Shown here: positions 1 to 8,432 of the stretch, one piece after another
How positions within the stretch are numbered: the first letter of the stretch is position 1
Layout of the letters: each line of letters begins with the position of its first letter
Source of the DNA: Variovorax sp. EL159
GTDB taxonomy: Bacteria > Pseudomonadota > Gammaproteobacteria > Burkholderiales > Burkholderiaceae_C
DNA length: 64,000 nt
Assembly: GCF_900100965.1 (NCBI RefSeq)
Contig: NZ_FMUJ01000011.1
Coordinates: 62,001 to 126,000, forward strand
Direction: 5' to 3'
Notes under the pieces: model-generated
Told to the model about the DNA's origin: nothing
What the model saw: the letters and a program-made list of their open reading frames with translations, nothing else
Database searches by the model: none
Made by a program: the position numbers and the translations under genes

Positions 1-50
1 TCTATCTCCTATGGCTTGAGCCCATAGGCCGCATCTTCTGCAATGAATCG

Positions 51-542
51 ATGTGCGAGCCGGATAATCCTCCGATGCTCGACCTGGACCGCATCGATCT
101 CCGCCTGCTGAAGATTCTTCAGGAGGACGGCCGTATCACCAACCTGAAGCTGGCCGAAGCGGTGGCGCTTTCGCCCACCGCCGTGCTGGCGCGCGTGCAG
201 CGGCTGACGCGCGACGGGTTCATCCATGGCTACGAGGCGCGGCTCGATCCGCACAAGCTGGGCCGTGGCTTCACCGTGTTCGTCGAGGTGCTGCTCGACC
301 GCACCACGCCCAATGTGTTCGACCAGTTCAAGGCCGCGGTGCAGGTGCGCGACGAGATCATGGAATGCCACATGGTCGCCGGCGGCTTCGACTATCTGCT
401 CAAGACCCGCATGGCCGACATGGCCGCCTACCGCGAGTTCGCGGGCACGGTGCTGTGGCAACTGCCCGGCGTGCGCGAGACGCGGACCTATGCGGTGATG
501 GAAGAAGTGAAGAACAGCGCGCGCCTGCCGCTGGGCGTGTGA
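51..542 (+). CDS. Lrp/AsnC family transcriptional regulator
   Basis: A 163-residue protein with the usual two-part Lrp/AsnC plan. An N-terminal winged helix-turn-helix runs from about residue 12 to 65 (IDLRLLKILQEDGRI, then SPTAVLARVQRL as recognition helix), and a C-terminal RAM/effector domain covers about 75-150. Lrp-family proteins bind amino acids or related metabolites and form octameric DNA-binding rings; the effector here cannot be told. The ATG at 75 would give a 155-residue protein beginning directly at the HTH and is an equally good start; neither has a clear ribosome binding site. No target gene lies inside the window upstream, so its regulon is unknown. Confidence 0.9.
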   Translation: MCEPDNPPMLDLDRIDLRLLKILQEDGRITNLKLAEAVALSPTAVLARVQRLTRDGFIHGYEARLDPHKLGRGFTVFVEVLLDRTTPNVFDQFKAAVQVRDEIMECHMVAGGFDYLLKTRMADMAAYREFAGTVLWQLPGVRETRTYAVMEEVKNSARLPLGV

Positions 543-579
543 GCGCGGCCGCGCGCAAAACCCGAGCGGCCCAGGCAAC

Positions 580-1281
580 CTAGGCAGGCTTGCGCGCCCT
601 GCCGCCGAAGATCGCGGTGCCCACGCGCACCATCGTGCTGCCCGCGCTGATCGCGGCTTCGAGGTCGGCGCTCATGCCAAGAGAAAGCGTGTCGAGTTCG
701 ATGCCCGCGTCGCGGATCGACTGGTACACCGCATGCGCGCGCAGGCACAACGCGCGCTGTGCTTCAAAGTCGGGTGCCGGTTCGGGGATCGCCATGAGCC
801 CGCGCAGCCTCAGCTGTGGCAAAGCAGCCACAGCGCGTGCAAGCGCCAACGCCTCATCGGGCGTCACGCCGGACTTGTTGGCACCGCCGTCCACATTAAC
901 CTGAAGGCATACATTGAGCGCCGGCAGATGCGCCGGCCGCTGCGCCGACAAACGCTCGGCAATCTTGAGCCGATCGATGCTGTGCACCCAATCGAAGTGC
1001 TCCGCGACGGGCCGCGTCTTGTTGCTTTGCAGAGGGCCGATGCAGTGCCACTCGAGGGTGGCGCGCAGATCGGCGAGGGCCTCGATCTTGTCGAGCCCTT
1101 CCTGCACATAGTTCTCGCCGAAGGCCGACTGGCCCGCCGCATGGGCTTCGCGCACCGCGTCCGGCCCGAAGGTCTTGGACACCGCCAGCAGCCGGACCCC
1201 GGCCGGGTCGCGGCCGGCGGTGTTGCACGCCTGCGCGATCCGGTTCTTTACTTGCTGGAGGTCGTCGCCAATCATCGTCAT
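580..1281 (-). CDS. yggS: YggS/PLPBP family PLP homeostasis protein
   Basis: A 233-residue single-domain alanine-racemase-fold protein that binds pyridoxal 5'-phosphate without known catalysis and helps keep PLP and amino/keto-acid pools balanced in the cytoplasm. The PLP lysine is visible as Lys36 in LLAVSKTF, followed by the family signature FGENYVQEG and, near the end, the phosphate-binding GMSADLEAAI and VRVGTAIFG. Starts at 1281 or at the ATG at 1275 are both possible. It is divergent from pilT, with about 50 bp between the starts. A yggS-pilT pairing is common in Pseudomonas and beta-proteobacteria. The open frame continues further upstream but that part reads antisense to pilT and is not coding. 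Confidence 0.93.
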   Translation of the reverse strand: MTMIGDDLQQVKNRIAQACNTAGRDPAGVRLLAVSKTFGPDAVREAHAAGQSAFGENYVQEGLDKIEALADLRATLEWHCIGPLQSNKTRPVAEHFDWVHSIDRLKIAERLSAQRPAHLPALNVCLQVNVDGGANKSGVTPDEALALARAVAALPQLRLRGLMAIPEPAPDFEAQRALCLRAHAVYQSIRDAGIELDTLSLGMSADLEAAISAGSTMVRVGTAIFGGRARKPA

Positions 1282-1332
1282 AATCGTCCAAAATCGTATC
1301 AAAACGTCACCAGATCCGAGCCGAGGAACCCC

Positions 1333-2376
1333 GTGGACATTACCCAATTGCTGGCGTTCAGCGTCAAGAACAAAGCCTCCGACCTGCATTTGTCGGCCGG
1401 CCTGCCCCCCATGATCCGCGTCAACGGCGACGTGCGCCGCATCAACGTCGATGCGCTCGACCACAAGGGCGTGCACGCGATGGTGTACGACATCATGAGC
1501 GACACGCATCGCAAGCACTACGAAGAGTTTTTGGAGGTCGACTTCTCGTTCGAGATCGACGGCCTCGCGCGCTTCCGCGTGAATGCCTTCAACCAGGCGC
1601 GCGGTGCGGCCGCGGTGTTCCGGACCATTCCTTCGAAGATCCTCACGCTCGAGCAGCTGAACGCGCCAAAGATTTTCGGCGAACTGGCGCTCAAGCCGCG
1701 CGGGCTGGTGCTGGTGACGGGCCCCACGGGCTCGGGCAAGTCGACCACGCTGGCGGCGATGGTCAACTACCTCAACGAAAACGAGTACGGCCACATCCTC
1801 ACGGTGGAAGACCCGATCGAATTCGTGCACGAGTCGAAGAAGTGCCTGATCAACCAGCGCGAAGTGGGCCCGATGACGCTGTCGTTCTCGAACGCGCTGC
1901 GCTCCGCCCTGCGCGAAGACCCGGACGCCATTCTTGTGGGCGAGTTGCGCGACCTCGAAACCATTCGCCTGGCCATGACCGCGGCCGAAACGGGCCACCT
2001 GGTGTTCGGCACGCTGCACACCTCGTCGGCGGCCAAGACCATCGACCGGATCATCGACGTGTTCCCCGGTGAAGAAAAGGAAATGATCCGCGCGATGCTT
2101 TCCGAGTCGCTGCAGGCGGTGATCTCGCAGACGCTGTGCAAGACCAAGGACGGCCAGGGCCGCGTGGCGGCGCACGAGATCATGCTGGGCACACCGGCCA
2201 TCCGCAACCTGATCCGCGAGGCCAAGGTGGCGCAGATGTACTCCACCATCCAGACCGGCCAGGGCTCGGGCATGCAGACGCTCGACCAGAACCTGACGGA
2301 CCTGGTGCGCCGCAATACGATCTCTGCCGCCGAAGCACGCGGCAAAGCGAAGATCCCCGAGAATTTCCCCGGCTAG
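1333..2376 (+). CDS. pilT: Type IV pilus retraction ATPase PilT
   Basis: A 347-residue hexameric motor ATPase at the inner-membrane base of type IV pili; it drives pilus depolymerisation for twitching motility and DNA uptake. Visible motifs in order: N-terminal PAS-like domain (DITQLLAF, SDLHLSAG), Walker A GPTGSGKSTT at about residue 130, Asp box VEDPIEFVH, Walker B ILVGELRD, and His box GHLVFGTLHT. The start chosen is the GTG at 1333 because it gives the canonical PilT N-terminus and the family length (344-347). The frame stays open upstream into yggS antisense, which is not coding. pilU follows 134 bp downstream across an interspersed repeat. Confidence 0.96.
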   Translation: MDITQLLAFSVKNKASDLHLSAGLPPMIRVNGDVRRINVDALDHKGVHAMVYDIMSDTHRKHYEEFLEVDFSFEIDGLARFRVNAFNQARGAAAVFRTIPSKILTLEQLNAPKIFGELALKPRGLVLVTGPTGSGKSTTLAAMVNYLNENEYGHILTVEDPIEFVHESKKCLINQREVGPMTLSFSNALRSALREDPDAILVGELRDLETIRLAMTAAETGHLVFGTLHTSSAAKTIDRIIDVFPGEEKEMIRAMLSESLQAVISQTLCKTKDGQGRVAAHEIMLGTPAIRNLIREAKVAQMYSTIQTGQGSGMQTLDQNLTDLVRRNTISAAEARGKAKIPENFPG

Positions 2377-2380
2377 TCAT

Positions 2381-2485
2381 GAAGCCCCCCGGTTTTTCAC
2401 TTCGCTGCGCTTCGTGTAACTCCACCCCCCATGGGGGAGGCGCGGCCGCCTTGGGGCGGCCCGGCGGTCGGCCGCCAGCGGACTC
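2381..2485. repeat. GC-rich interspersed intergenic element (type B)
   Basis: The pilT-pilU spacer contains back-to-back palindromic pieces: the CCCCCATGGGGG core near 2425-2437, then GGCCGCC and GGCGGCC arms on either side of TTGGG. It is preceded by a segment reading CTTCGCTGCGCTTCGTG. A related arrangement, with CACTTCGTGTCGCTGCG followed by CCCCC-TACC-GGGGG, sits after the dehydrogenase gene at 6775-6862. The shared wording and order in two unrelated spacers suggest a dispersed element rather than a gene-specific signal. It could act as an mRNA stabiliser between pilT and pilU. Confidence 0.5.
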
Positions 2486-2510
2486 AATTTAGAAATCAAG
2501 GAGCGCTCTC

Positions 2511-3647
2511 ATGGAACGCGATCAAGCCAGCCAGTTCATCAACGACCTGCTCAAGCTCATGGTGAGCCGCAATGGCAGCGACCTGTTCATCACCGCCGAC
2601 TTTCCGCCGGCCATCAAGGTCGACGGCAAGGTCACCAAGGTGTCGCAGCAGGCGCTGGGCTCGCAGCACACGCTGGCGCTGACGCGCTCGGTCATGAACG
2701 ACCGCCAGACGGCCGAGTTCGAGCGCACCAAGGAGTGCAACTTCGCGATCTCGCCGACCGGCATCGGCCGCTTCCGCGTGAACGCGTTCGTGCAGCAGGG
2801 CAAGGTCGGCATGGTGCTGCGGACGATTCCCGCGAAGCTGCCGACCATCGATGGCCTGGGCATGCCGCAGGTGCTGAAAGACGTGTCGATGACCAAGCGC
2901 GGCCTGTGCATCCTGGTGGGTGCCACGGGCTCGGGCAAGTCGACCACGCTGGCCGCGATGATCGATTGGCGCAACGAAAACTCCTTCGGCCACATCGTCA
3001 CGGTGGAAGACCCGGTCGAGTTCGTGCACCCGCACAAGAACTGCGTGGTGACGCAGCGCGAAGTGGGCATCGACACCGACAGCTGGGAAGCGGCGCTGAA
3101 GAACACGCTGCGCCAGGCGCCCGACGTGATCCTGATGGGCGAAATCCGCGACCGCGAAACGATGGAGCACGCGGTGGCCTTCGCCGAAACCGGTCACCTG
3201 TGCATGGCCACGCTGCACGCCAACAGCGCCAACCAGGCGCTCGACCGGATCATCAACTTCTTCCCCGAAGAGCGCCGTGCTCAGTTGCTGATGGACCTGT
3301 CGCTGAACCTGCGCTCGCTGATCTCGCAACGGCTGGTGCCCACCGAAGACGGCCAGGGCCGCGTGGCGGCGGTCGAGGTGCTGCTGAACACGCCGCTGAT
3401 CTCGGACCTGATCTTCAAGGGCGAAGTGGGCGAGATCAAGGAGATCATGAAGAAGAGCCGCAACCTGGGCATGCAGACCTTCGACCAGGCGCTGTTCGAC
3501 CTGTTCGAGAGCCACTCGATCACCTTCGAGGACGCGCTGCGCAATGCCGACTCGGCCAACGACCTGCGGCTGCAGATCAAGCTCAACAGCCAGCGCGCGC
3601 GCAGCACCGACTTGGCGGCGGGCACGGAGCACTTCGCGATCGTCTGA
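2511..3647 (+). CDS. pilU: Type IV pilus retraction ATPase PilU (PilT paralogue)
   Basis: A 378-residue PilT-family ATPase that assists PilT in pilus retraction under load. It carries Walker A GATGSGKSTT at about residue 138, Asp box VEDPVEFVH, Walker B ILMGEIRDRE and His box GHLCMATLHA. It is about 30 residues longer than PilT, with the extra C-terminal tail typical of PilU. The start at 2511 is preceded by AAGGAG-like sequence (caaggagcgctctc). Its order downstream of pilT, together with the sequence, separates it from PilT and PilB. The two genes are probably co-transcribed. Confidence 0.95.
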   Translation: MERDQASQFINDLLKLMVSRNGSDLFITADFPPAIKVDGKVTKVSQQALGSQHTLALTRSVMNDRQTAEFERTKECNFAISPTGIGRFRVNAFVQQGKVGMVLRTIPAKLPTIDGLGMPQVLKDVSMTKRGLCILVGATGSGKSTTLAAMIDWRNENSFGHIVTVEDPVEFVHPHKNCVVTQREVGIDTDSWEAALKNTLRQAPDVILMGEIRDRETMEHAVAFAETGHLCMATLHANSANQALDRIINFFPEERRAQLLMDLSLNLRSLISQRLVPTEDGQGRVAAVEVLLNTPLISDLIFKGEVGEIKEIMKKSRNLGMQTFDQALFDLFESHSITFEDALRNADSANDLRLQIKLNSQRARSTDLAAGTEHFAIV

Positions 3648-3680
3648 CCCGACCGGGCCGGCGCGGTTGATTGCGCCGCG

Positions 3681-5234
3681 CTAGTCGATCTGCCGCTGCC
3701 AAGCGGCGAAGACACCGGCCACCAACGCAATCACCGCCATCGCGGTGAACCCGTCGAGCGAGGCCATGAAGGTGGCCTGCTGTTCGAGCGTGCGCCACAG
3801 CATGCCCAGCGCCATCGCATGCGCCTCGCCCGCCGAATGCCCCGCTGCCGCAAAGCCATGCGTGAGCGATTCCAGCGCCTGCATGAAGCTGGCATTCGCA
3901 GGGTTAGCCGATTCGCTCAGCCGCACCTCGTGCAGCGCCAGCCGGTGCTGCTGCAATGCGATCACGCTCGATGTCGCGAATGAAATCGCAAGCTGCCGAA
4001 CGAGGTTCTTGAGCCGGTAGCCGTGCGCGAACTCTTCGGCCGCGAAGGGGCGAAAGGTGAGGTTGGCCACCGGCAGCACGACGAACAACATCAGCAGCCC
4101 GCGCAGCAACAGCGGCCCCAGCAAGGCTTCGCGGCCCACCTGCGGCGTGACCCGCGACAGCCACCACGCCGCCAGCGCCGCAATGCCGAAGCCCGTGACG
4201 ATGAGCCACTTCTTGCGCGTGAGCAGCGCCGAATAGCGCAGGTAGACGAACACCAGCAGCCCCGTCGCCAGCGATGCCGCGCCCGTGAAGTAGCCGGTGT
4301 TGCCGACGGTGAAACCAAGGCCGCCCTCCATCAGCCGGGGCAGCAGGTAGCTGAAGCCCGTCGACAGGTAGTAGTAGACGACGTACAGCGCCAACCCGAC
4401 CCGGAAGGACGCGTTGCGCAACGCATGCAGTCGCACCAGCGGCGCCGGGTGCTGCCACTGCTGGTAGCCGAACCACGCGAGCCCCACCACGCCCACGATC
4501 GTCAGGCCGATCAGCGCGGGCGAGCCGGTGAAAAGCTCGAAGTGCGAGCGCGTCAGCACCACCTGCAGCGCGGCCTGCGCGAGCGCGAAGACGAGGTAGG
4601 CGACGTAGTGCGGCTCGGTGCGTTCGTGCGGCTCGACGTCGCCGATGTCGGGCAAGGTCCAGAGCACCAGCAGGCCGATCAGCGCCGCGGCCGGCGCGGT
4701 GCTCGCGAACAGCCAGCGCCAGTCGAAATTGGTGACGAGAAAGGCGCCCACGATCGGCGCCAGCGCACCACCGAAGACGATCAGCACCATGAAGGCCTTC
4801 AGCGCCTTGGCACGGCGCGCCGGCGGAATGCCGATCTGGATCAGGATGCGGCAGGCACCCAGCATGGGCCCGACGAAGTAGCCCTGCACCGCGCGCGCCA
4901 AGGTCAGTTGCGCGGAGCTGTCGCACAGCGCCGCACCCACGCCACCGGCCGCGAAGGCGAACATGCAGATCGCCAGGTAGCGCCGGTAGCCCAGCCGCTC
5001 GACCCACGCATGCTGGTGCAGGATGCCGAGCACGGCGCCCAGCGCGTACGCGCTCGAGGCCCACACCAGTTCGTCGGGCGAGGCGTTGACGCCACCGGCG
5101 ATGTAGCTCGCGAAGAAGGCGAACAGGGCGTTGTCGAAATAGTCGATGGCCGTGACGAGGCCGATGGCCCAGGGCAGCAGCGCGACCGCGACGCTGCTGC
5201 CGCGCGAAGGCCATGCCAGGGCCGGAGAGGTCAT
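3681..5234 (-). CDS. MFS transporter, DHA2/EmrB-like exporter
   Basis: A 517-residue, strongly hydrophobic protein with about 14 predicted membrane spans, the size and pattern of the drug:H+ antiporter-2 group (EmrB/QacA). Features include the early segment ATAIDYFDNALFAFF-like TM1 (seen as GLVTAIDYFDNALFAF) and the motif-A-like loop after TM2 (HQHAWVERLGYRRYL). The start at 5234 (MTSPALAW) gives a short cytoplasmic N-terminus; the open frame upstream reads through the spacer and is not supported. It lies 58 bp downstream of the MerR gene on the same strand, so the pair is probably an operon controlled by that regulator. The substrate is unknown; some close relatives are annotated as multidrug exporters. 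Confidence 0.88.
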   Translation of the reverse strand: MTSPALAWPSRGSSVAVALLPWAIGLVTAIDYFDNALFAFFASYIAGGVNASPDELVWASSAYALGAVLGILHQHAWVERLGYRRYLAICMFAFAAGGVGAALCDSSAQLTLARAVQGYFVGPMLGACRILIQIGIPPARRAKALKAFMVLIVFGGALAPIVGAFLVTNFDWRWLFASTAPAAALIGLLVLWTLPDIGDVEPHERTEPHYVAYLVFALAQAALQVVLTRSHFELFTGSPALIGLTIVGVVGLAWFGYQQWQHPAPLVRLHALRNASFRVGLALYVVYYYLSTGFSYLLPRLMEGGLGFTVGNTGYFTGAASLATGLLVFVYLRYSALLTRKKWLIVTGFGIAALAAWWLSRVTPQVGREALLGPLLLRGLLMLFVVLPVANLTFRPFAAEEFAHGYRLKNLVRQLAISFATSSVIALQQHRLALHEVRLSESANPANASFMQALESLTHGFAAAGHSAGEAHAMALGMLWRTLEQQATFMASLDGFTAMAVIALVAGVFAAWQRQID

Positions 5235-5292
5235 TCGAAAGCCTCCGTGCCGTGCACGATGGCACCAGCGCCTTCGGGCGGCCTTGCGGTGT

Positions 5293-5775
5293 TCATGGCG
5301 CCGGCCGCTCCTTGCGCCGGCTTTCGAGCGCCTCTTCGACCGGCTCGCCGGCCAGGCGGCGCTCGACATAGTCGAGGTCGCGCCGCAACTGCGCCTGCAG
5401 CGCGCCCGCTTCCTTGAGCTCGCGACGCACCTGGGCCACGCGCGCGTCGAGCGTTTCCAGTTGCCCGGTCAGCGTTTCGCGCAGTGTCTTGAGCGACGCG
5501 TTCGACAACCGTGGCCGCCCGCCCTCGGCCGGCGCCTCCATCGGCTGCTGCAGCATCGCGGTGATGGCGGTGAGCGAAAAGCCCAGCGAACGCATGCGCA
5601 GCACGCGCGCCAGCTTGTCGAGATCGGCCTGCTCATACAGGCGGTAGCCGCCCTCGCTGCGCACCGGCACCACGATGCCCAGTTCTTCGTAGTACTTGAG
5701 CGTGCGCGGCGTGACGTCGAGCCGTGCGGCGGCATCGCGCACGGTGATGGTCTTGGCGGGGTTCGGCTCGGTCAT
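5293..5775 (-). CDS. MerR family transcriptional regulator
   Basis: A 160-residue MerR-type regulator. The N-terminal winged HTH begins at about residue 10 (TVRDAAARLDVTPRTLKYYEELG) with the wing residues GYRLYEQADL. A C-terminal coiled coil covers about 95-150 and has no cysteine pattern for metal binding, so an organic or drug-like effector is more likely than a metal. It is the first gene of a probable two-gene unit with the MFS exporter. A 30-bp palindrome lies 17 bp upstream of its start codon, in the spacer shared with the divergent dehydrogenase, so both directions may be regulated. Confidence 0.92.
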   Translation of the reverse strand: MTEPNPAKTITVRDAAARLDVTPRTLKYYEELGIVVPVRSEGGYRLYEQADLDKLARVLRMRSLGFSLTAITAMLQQPMEAPAEGGRPRLSNASLKTLRETLTGQLETLDARVAQVRRELKEAGALQAQLRRDLDYVERRLAGEPVEEALESRRKERPAP

Positions 5776-5791
5776 GACGGGGCGATTCTAC

Positions 5792-5821
5792 CCAAACCTG
5801 CACGTTCACGTACAGGTTTGG
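5792..5821. promoter_or_regulatory. 30-bp palindromic operator for the MerR regulator
   Basis: An almost perfect inverted repeat: the left half CCAAACCTGCACGT and the right half ACGTACAGGTTTGG mirror each other apart from one base per arm, around a TC centre. It sits between the MerR start (5775) and the divergent dehydrogenase start (5863). MerR proteins bind dyads of this kind in the promoter spacer. Assignment to this MerR is by position; binding has not been shown. Confidence 0.65.
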
Positions 5822-5862
5822 TGCATCCCATCGCTCGCGGAATGGCTTTAAGCTCCTGCCCC

Positions 5863-6771
5863 ATGAGCAGCATCAACACCCGAACCTACGAATCCATCCC
5901 CGCGCAGACGGTGGCCTTTCTTGGCCTCGGCGTCATGGGCGGGCCCATGGCCGGCCACCTGGCCAAGGCCGGCCACAGCGTGACGGTCTACAACCGCACG
6001 CCCGCCAAGGCGCAGGCCTGGGCTGCCGAATTCGGCGCGCCCGGCCGCCATGCCCCGACGCCGCGCGAAGCGGCCGCCGGCGCCAGCATCGTGTTCTGCT
6101 GCGTCGGCAACGACGACGACCTGCGCTCGGTGGTGCTGGGCGACGACGGCGCCTTCGCCGGCATGGCGAAGGGCGCGGTGTTCGTCGACCACACGACGGC
6201 ATCGGCCGACGTGGCGCGCGAACTGTCGAAGGCGGCGCAGGCGCTGGGCCTGCACTTCATCGATGCGCCGGTGTCGGGTGGACAGGCCGGTGCGCAGAAC
6301 GGCGCACTGACCGTGATGTGCGGCGGTGAAGCCGCCGTGTTCGAGCGCATCAAGCCGGTGGCCATGGCGTTCTCGCGCGCGGTCACGCTGCTGGGCGAGA
6401 GCGGCGCCGGCCAGCTCGCAAAGATGGTGAACCAGATCGCCATCGCGGGCCTGGTACAGGGCCTGTCGGAAGCCATTGCCTTCGGCCAGCGCGCCGGGCT
6501 CGACATGGAAGCGGTGCTGGGCGTCATCAGCAAGGGCGCCGCACAGAGCTGGCAGATGGAAAACCGCGGCAAGACGATGATCGAAGGCAAGTTCGACTAT
6601 GGCTTTGCGGTCGACTGGATGCGCAAGGACCTGGGCCTGGTGCTGGACGAAGCCAAGCGCAACGGTGCGCGCGTGCCGGTGACGGCGCTGGTCGACCAGT
6701 TCTATGCCGACGTGCAGCAGGCCGGCGGCCAGCGCTGGGACACGTCCAGCCTCATCACCCGACTTAAATAG
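5863..6771 (+). CDS. Beta-hydroxyacid dehydrogenase family protein (3-HIBADH/GlxR-like)
   Basis: A 302-residue NAD(P)-dependent oxidoreductase of the 3-hydroxyisobutyrate / tartronate semialdehyde reductase family. The N-terminal Rossmann fold has the family motif FLGLGVMGGPMAGHLAKAG at about residues 19-37. The substrate-binding signature DAPVSGGQAGAQNG lies near residue 130, and the catalytic lysine segment GQLAKMVNQI near 188. The start at 5863 was chosen over an ATG at 5842 because it gives the shorter, family-like N-terminus. It is divergent from MerR-MFS and shares the palindrome. The exact substrate (3-hydroxyisobutyrate, tartronate semialdehyde or succinic semialdehyde) cannot be assigned from sequence alone. 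Confidence 0.88.
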   Translation: MSSINTRTYESIPAQTVAFLGLGVMGGPMAGHLAKAGHSVTVYNRTPAKAQAWAAEFGAPGRHAPTPREAAAGASIVFCCVGNDDDLRSVVLGDDGAFAGMAKGAVFVDHTTASADVARELSKAAQALGLHFIDAPVSGGQAGAQNGALTVMCGGEAAVFERIKPVAMAFSRAVTLLGESGAGQLAKMVNQIAIAGLVQGLSEAIAFGQRAGLDMEAVLGVISKGAAQSWQMENRGKTMIEGKFDYGFAVDWMRKDLGLVLDEAKRNGARVPVTALVDQFYADVQQAGGQRWDTSSLITRLK

Positions 6772-6774
6772 GCT

Positions 6775-6862
6775 CGCCCCCAAGCCTCGCGCACTTCGTG
6801 TCGCTGCGCCCCCCTACCGGGGGCAACACCTGAGGCCCGGCGAAGCCGGTTCCTCGGTGTTT
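6775..6862. repeat. GC-rich interspersed intergenic element (type B)
   Basis: The spacer downstream of the dehydrogenase holds CACTTCGTGTCGCTGCG, a CCCCC-TACC-GGGGG hairpin and a GCCCGGCGAAGCCGG segment. These occur in the same order as in the pilT-pilU spacer at 2381-2485. It lies between convergent genes and may also end transcription. Confidence 0.45.
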
Positions 6863-6907
6863 CAAAAAAGGCCGGGCTGCGCCGGCCGTTGCTTCATTGC
6901 TGCTGGA

Positions 6908-7705
6908 TCAGCGCACGGGGGTTGTTGTCGCACCGCCGGCGGGCTGCGTCGAAGTTCCGCCCGATGGCAGCGGCGCCATCGGCGGGAGCGGAACGCGCGA
7001 CGATGACGACGAGGCCGGAATGGTTTGCGGCGGCGCGGGCGTGGCCGGGACCGACGAAGTCACCGGTGCGCCGGTGCCACCAGCCTGCGACTGGCTGGCA
7101 AGGTCGGCCTCGCTGACGATCTCGACCACGCGCACCACCTTCACGACACCGGCCACGCCGCGCGTGATCTCGGTCGCGCGGTCGGTCTCGCGACGGGTGG
7201 CGATGCCCATCAGGTAGACCACGCCGCGTTCGGTCACGACCTTGAACGAGTTGGCGAAGATGTCCTTGGCATCGAGCAGCGAAGCCTTGACCTTGCCGGT
7301 GACGTAGAGGTCGTTCGAGCGGTCCTGGAAGGTGCTCGGGGTGCCGATGGTGAGTTCGTTGACCACCGAGCGCACGTTGTCGACGCGCAGCACTGCCTCT
7401 TCGACCTTGCGGCGGTCGGCGTCGTTGCCCACCGCACCGGTCAGCAGCACCTGGCGGTTGTAGCTGGTGACGCTCACGTACATCTGGTCGTTGGCCATGT
7501 CGCGCACACGGGCAGCGGCGCGCAGCTCGATGCCCTGGTCATCGAGTTGGGCACCCGAGCTGCGGCGATCGGTCGCCAGCAGGCCCACGCCCACCGCGGC
7601 GCCGCCCACCACGAGCGGAACGCAGGCGGAAAGACCGGCGACCAGTGCGGCACCCATGGTGAGTGCAATGGCGAAACGCTGGATCGGTGTCGTCGTCATG
7701 GTCAT
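6908..7705 (-). CDS. dolP: BON-domain outer-membrane lipoprotein, DolP/YraP-like
   Basis: A 265-residue lipoprotein. The N-terminal signal peptide ends in a lipobox (LSAC, Cys at about residue 25). Two BON domains follow, roughly residues 55-120 and 130-200 (for example VSVTSYNRQVLLTGAVG and VVTERGVVYLMGIATRRE). A low-complexity Ser/Pro/Thr-rich tail of about 60 residues is absent from E. coli DolP (191 aa). DolP-type proteins bind anionic phospholipids at division sites and support outer-membrane integrity. The start at 7705 overlaps the diaA stop in an ATGA, indicating translational coupling. The neighbours yraN and diaA are those found in E. coli. Confidence 0.88.
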   Translation of the reverse strand: MTMTTTPIQRFAIALTMGAALVAGLSACVPLVVGGAAVGVGLLATDRRSSGAQLDDQGIELRAAARVRDMANDQMYVSVTSYNRQVLLTGAVGNDADRRKVEEAVLRVDNVRSVVNELTIGTPSTFQDRSNDLYVTGKVKASLLDAKDIFANSFKVVTERGVVYLMGIATRRETDRATEITRGVAGVVKVVRVVEIVSEADLASQSQAGGTGAPVTSSVPATPAPPQTIPASSSSSRVPLPPMAPLPSGGTSTQPAGGATTTPVR

Positions 7706-8346
7706 GAGGAAATTTCCTGTTCTCCGAGTAACTGGGCGTCCACACCATCGCACAGGCAATGCAGCGCGAGCAGGTGGACTTCGTGGATGCGCGCCGCACG
7801 CTCGTGCGGGACGCTGATCTGGACATCGGTTTCGCGCAGCGCGCGGCCGATGACGCCGCCGGTGCCGCTGCTGCCCGCGCCCGGTGCCGAAGGCGGGCCC
7901 GAGACCGCGTTGCCCAGCAGGGCGACCACGGTCATGTCGCGTTCGTGCGCGGCCATCACGGCGGCAAGCACCGCGGCAGATTGGCCGCTCGCGCTCAGTG
8001 CCAGCAGCACGTCGCCAGCCTGGCCGAGCGCGCGCACCTGGCGGGCGAAGCGGTCGGCATCGATGGCGTTGGCGCTGTCGGCATTGGGGTCGGTGGTGTC
8101 GCCAGGCAGCGCGATGGCGCCCAGCTCGGGGCGCTCGCGTTCGAAGCGGCCGACGAACTGCGCGGCGAACTGCGCCGCCAGCAGACCCGACACACCCGCA
8201 CCGCAGGCCAGCACCTTGCCACCGCTGGTCACGCAGGCCAGGATGGCCTGCATTGCCTGGGAGATGGGTTTGCTGAGGACCGGTCCGGTCTGGTATTTGA
8301 GGTCGGCACTGTCGATGAAGTGCTGCTGAATACGTTGCTCGAGCAT
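7702..8346 (-). CDS. diaA: SIS-domain protein, DiaA/GmhA-like
   Basis: A 214-residue protein made of one SIS (sugar isomerase) domain. Glycine-rich phosphosugar-binding segments are seen at KVLACGAGVSGLLA and LLALSASGQSAAVLAAV. In E. coli DiaA binds DnaA and times replication initiation; the related GmhA is a sedoheptulose-7-phosphate isomerase. Position between yraN and the dolP-like gene, as in E. coli, favours DiaA. The start at 8346 (MLEQRIQQHF) matches the family N-terminus. The stop overlaps dolP by four bases. Confidence 0.88.
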   Translation of the reverse strand: MLEQRIQQHFIDSADLKYQTGPVLSKPISQAMQAILACVTSGGKVLACGAGVSGLLAAQFAAQFVGRFERERPELGAIALPGDTTDPNADSANAIDADRFARQVRALGQAGDVLLALSASGQSAAVLAAVMAAHERDMTVVALLGNAVSGPPSAPGAGSSGTGGVIGRALRETDVQISVPHERAARIHEVHLLALHCLCDGVDAQLLGEQEISS

Positions 8347-8432
8347 GTGGCGGGATGATAACTGGGGGTTGTGAAACAAGACGTGTGAGTTGTGGAGCCT
8401 TCAGCAAGGCTTCAGTTCCCGCATGAAGCGGG

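Noticed and set aside
1..50. Possible start of another gene before the Lrp regulator
   Set aside because: Only 50 bases, no ribosome binding site and the only open frame (minus strand, 9-578) is antisense to the regulator.
1282..2175. Upstream extension of yggS through the pilT gene
   Set aside because: The extra 298 codons are antisense to pilT; the family length and Lys36 position fix the start at 1281 or 1275.
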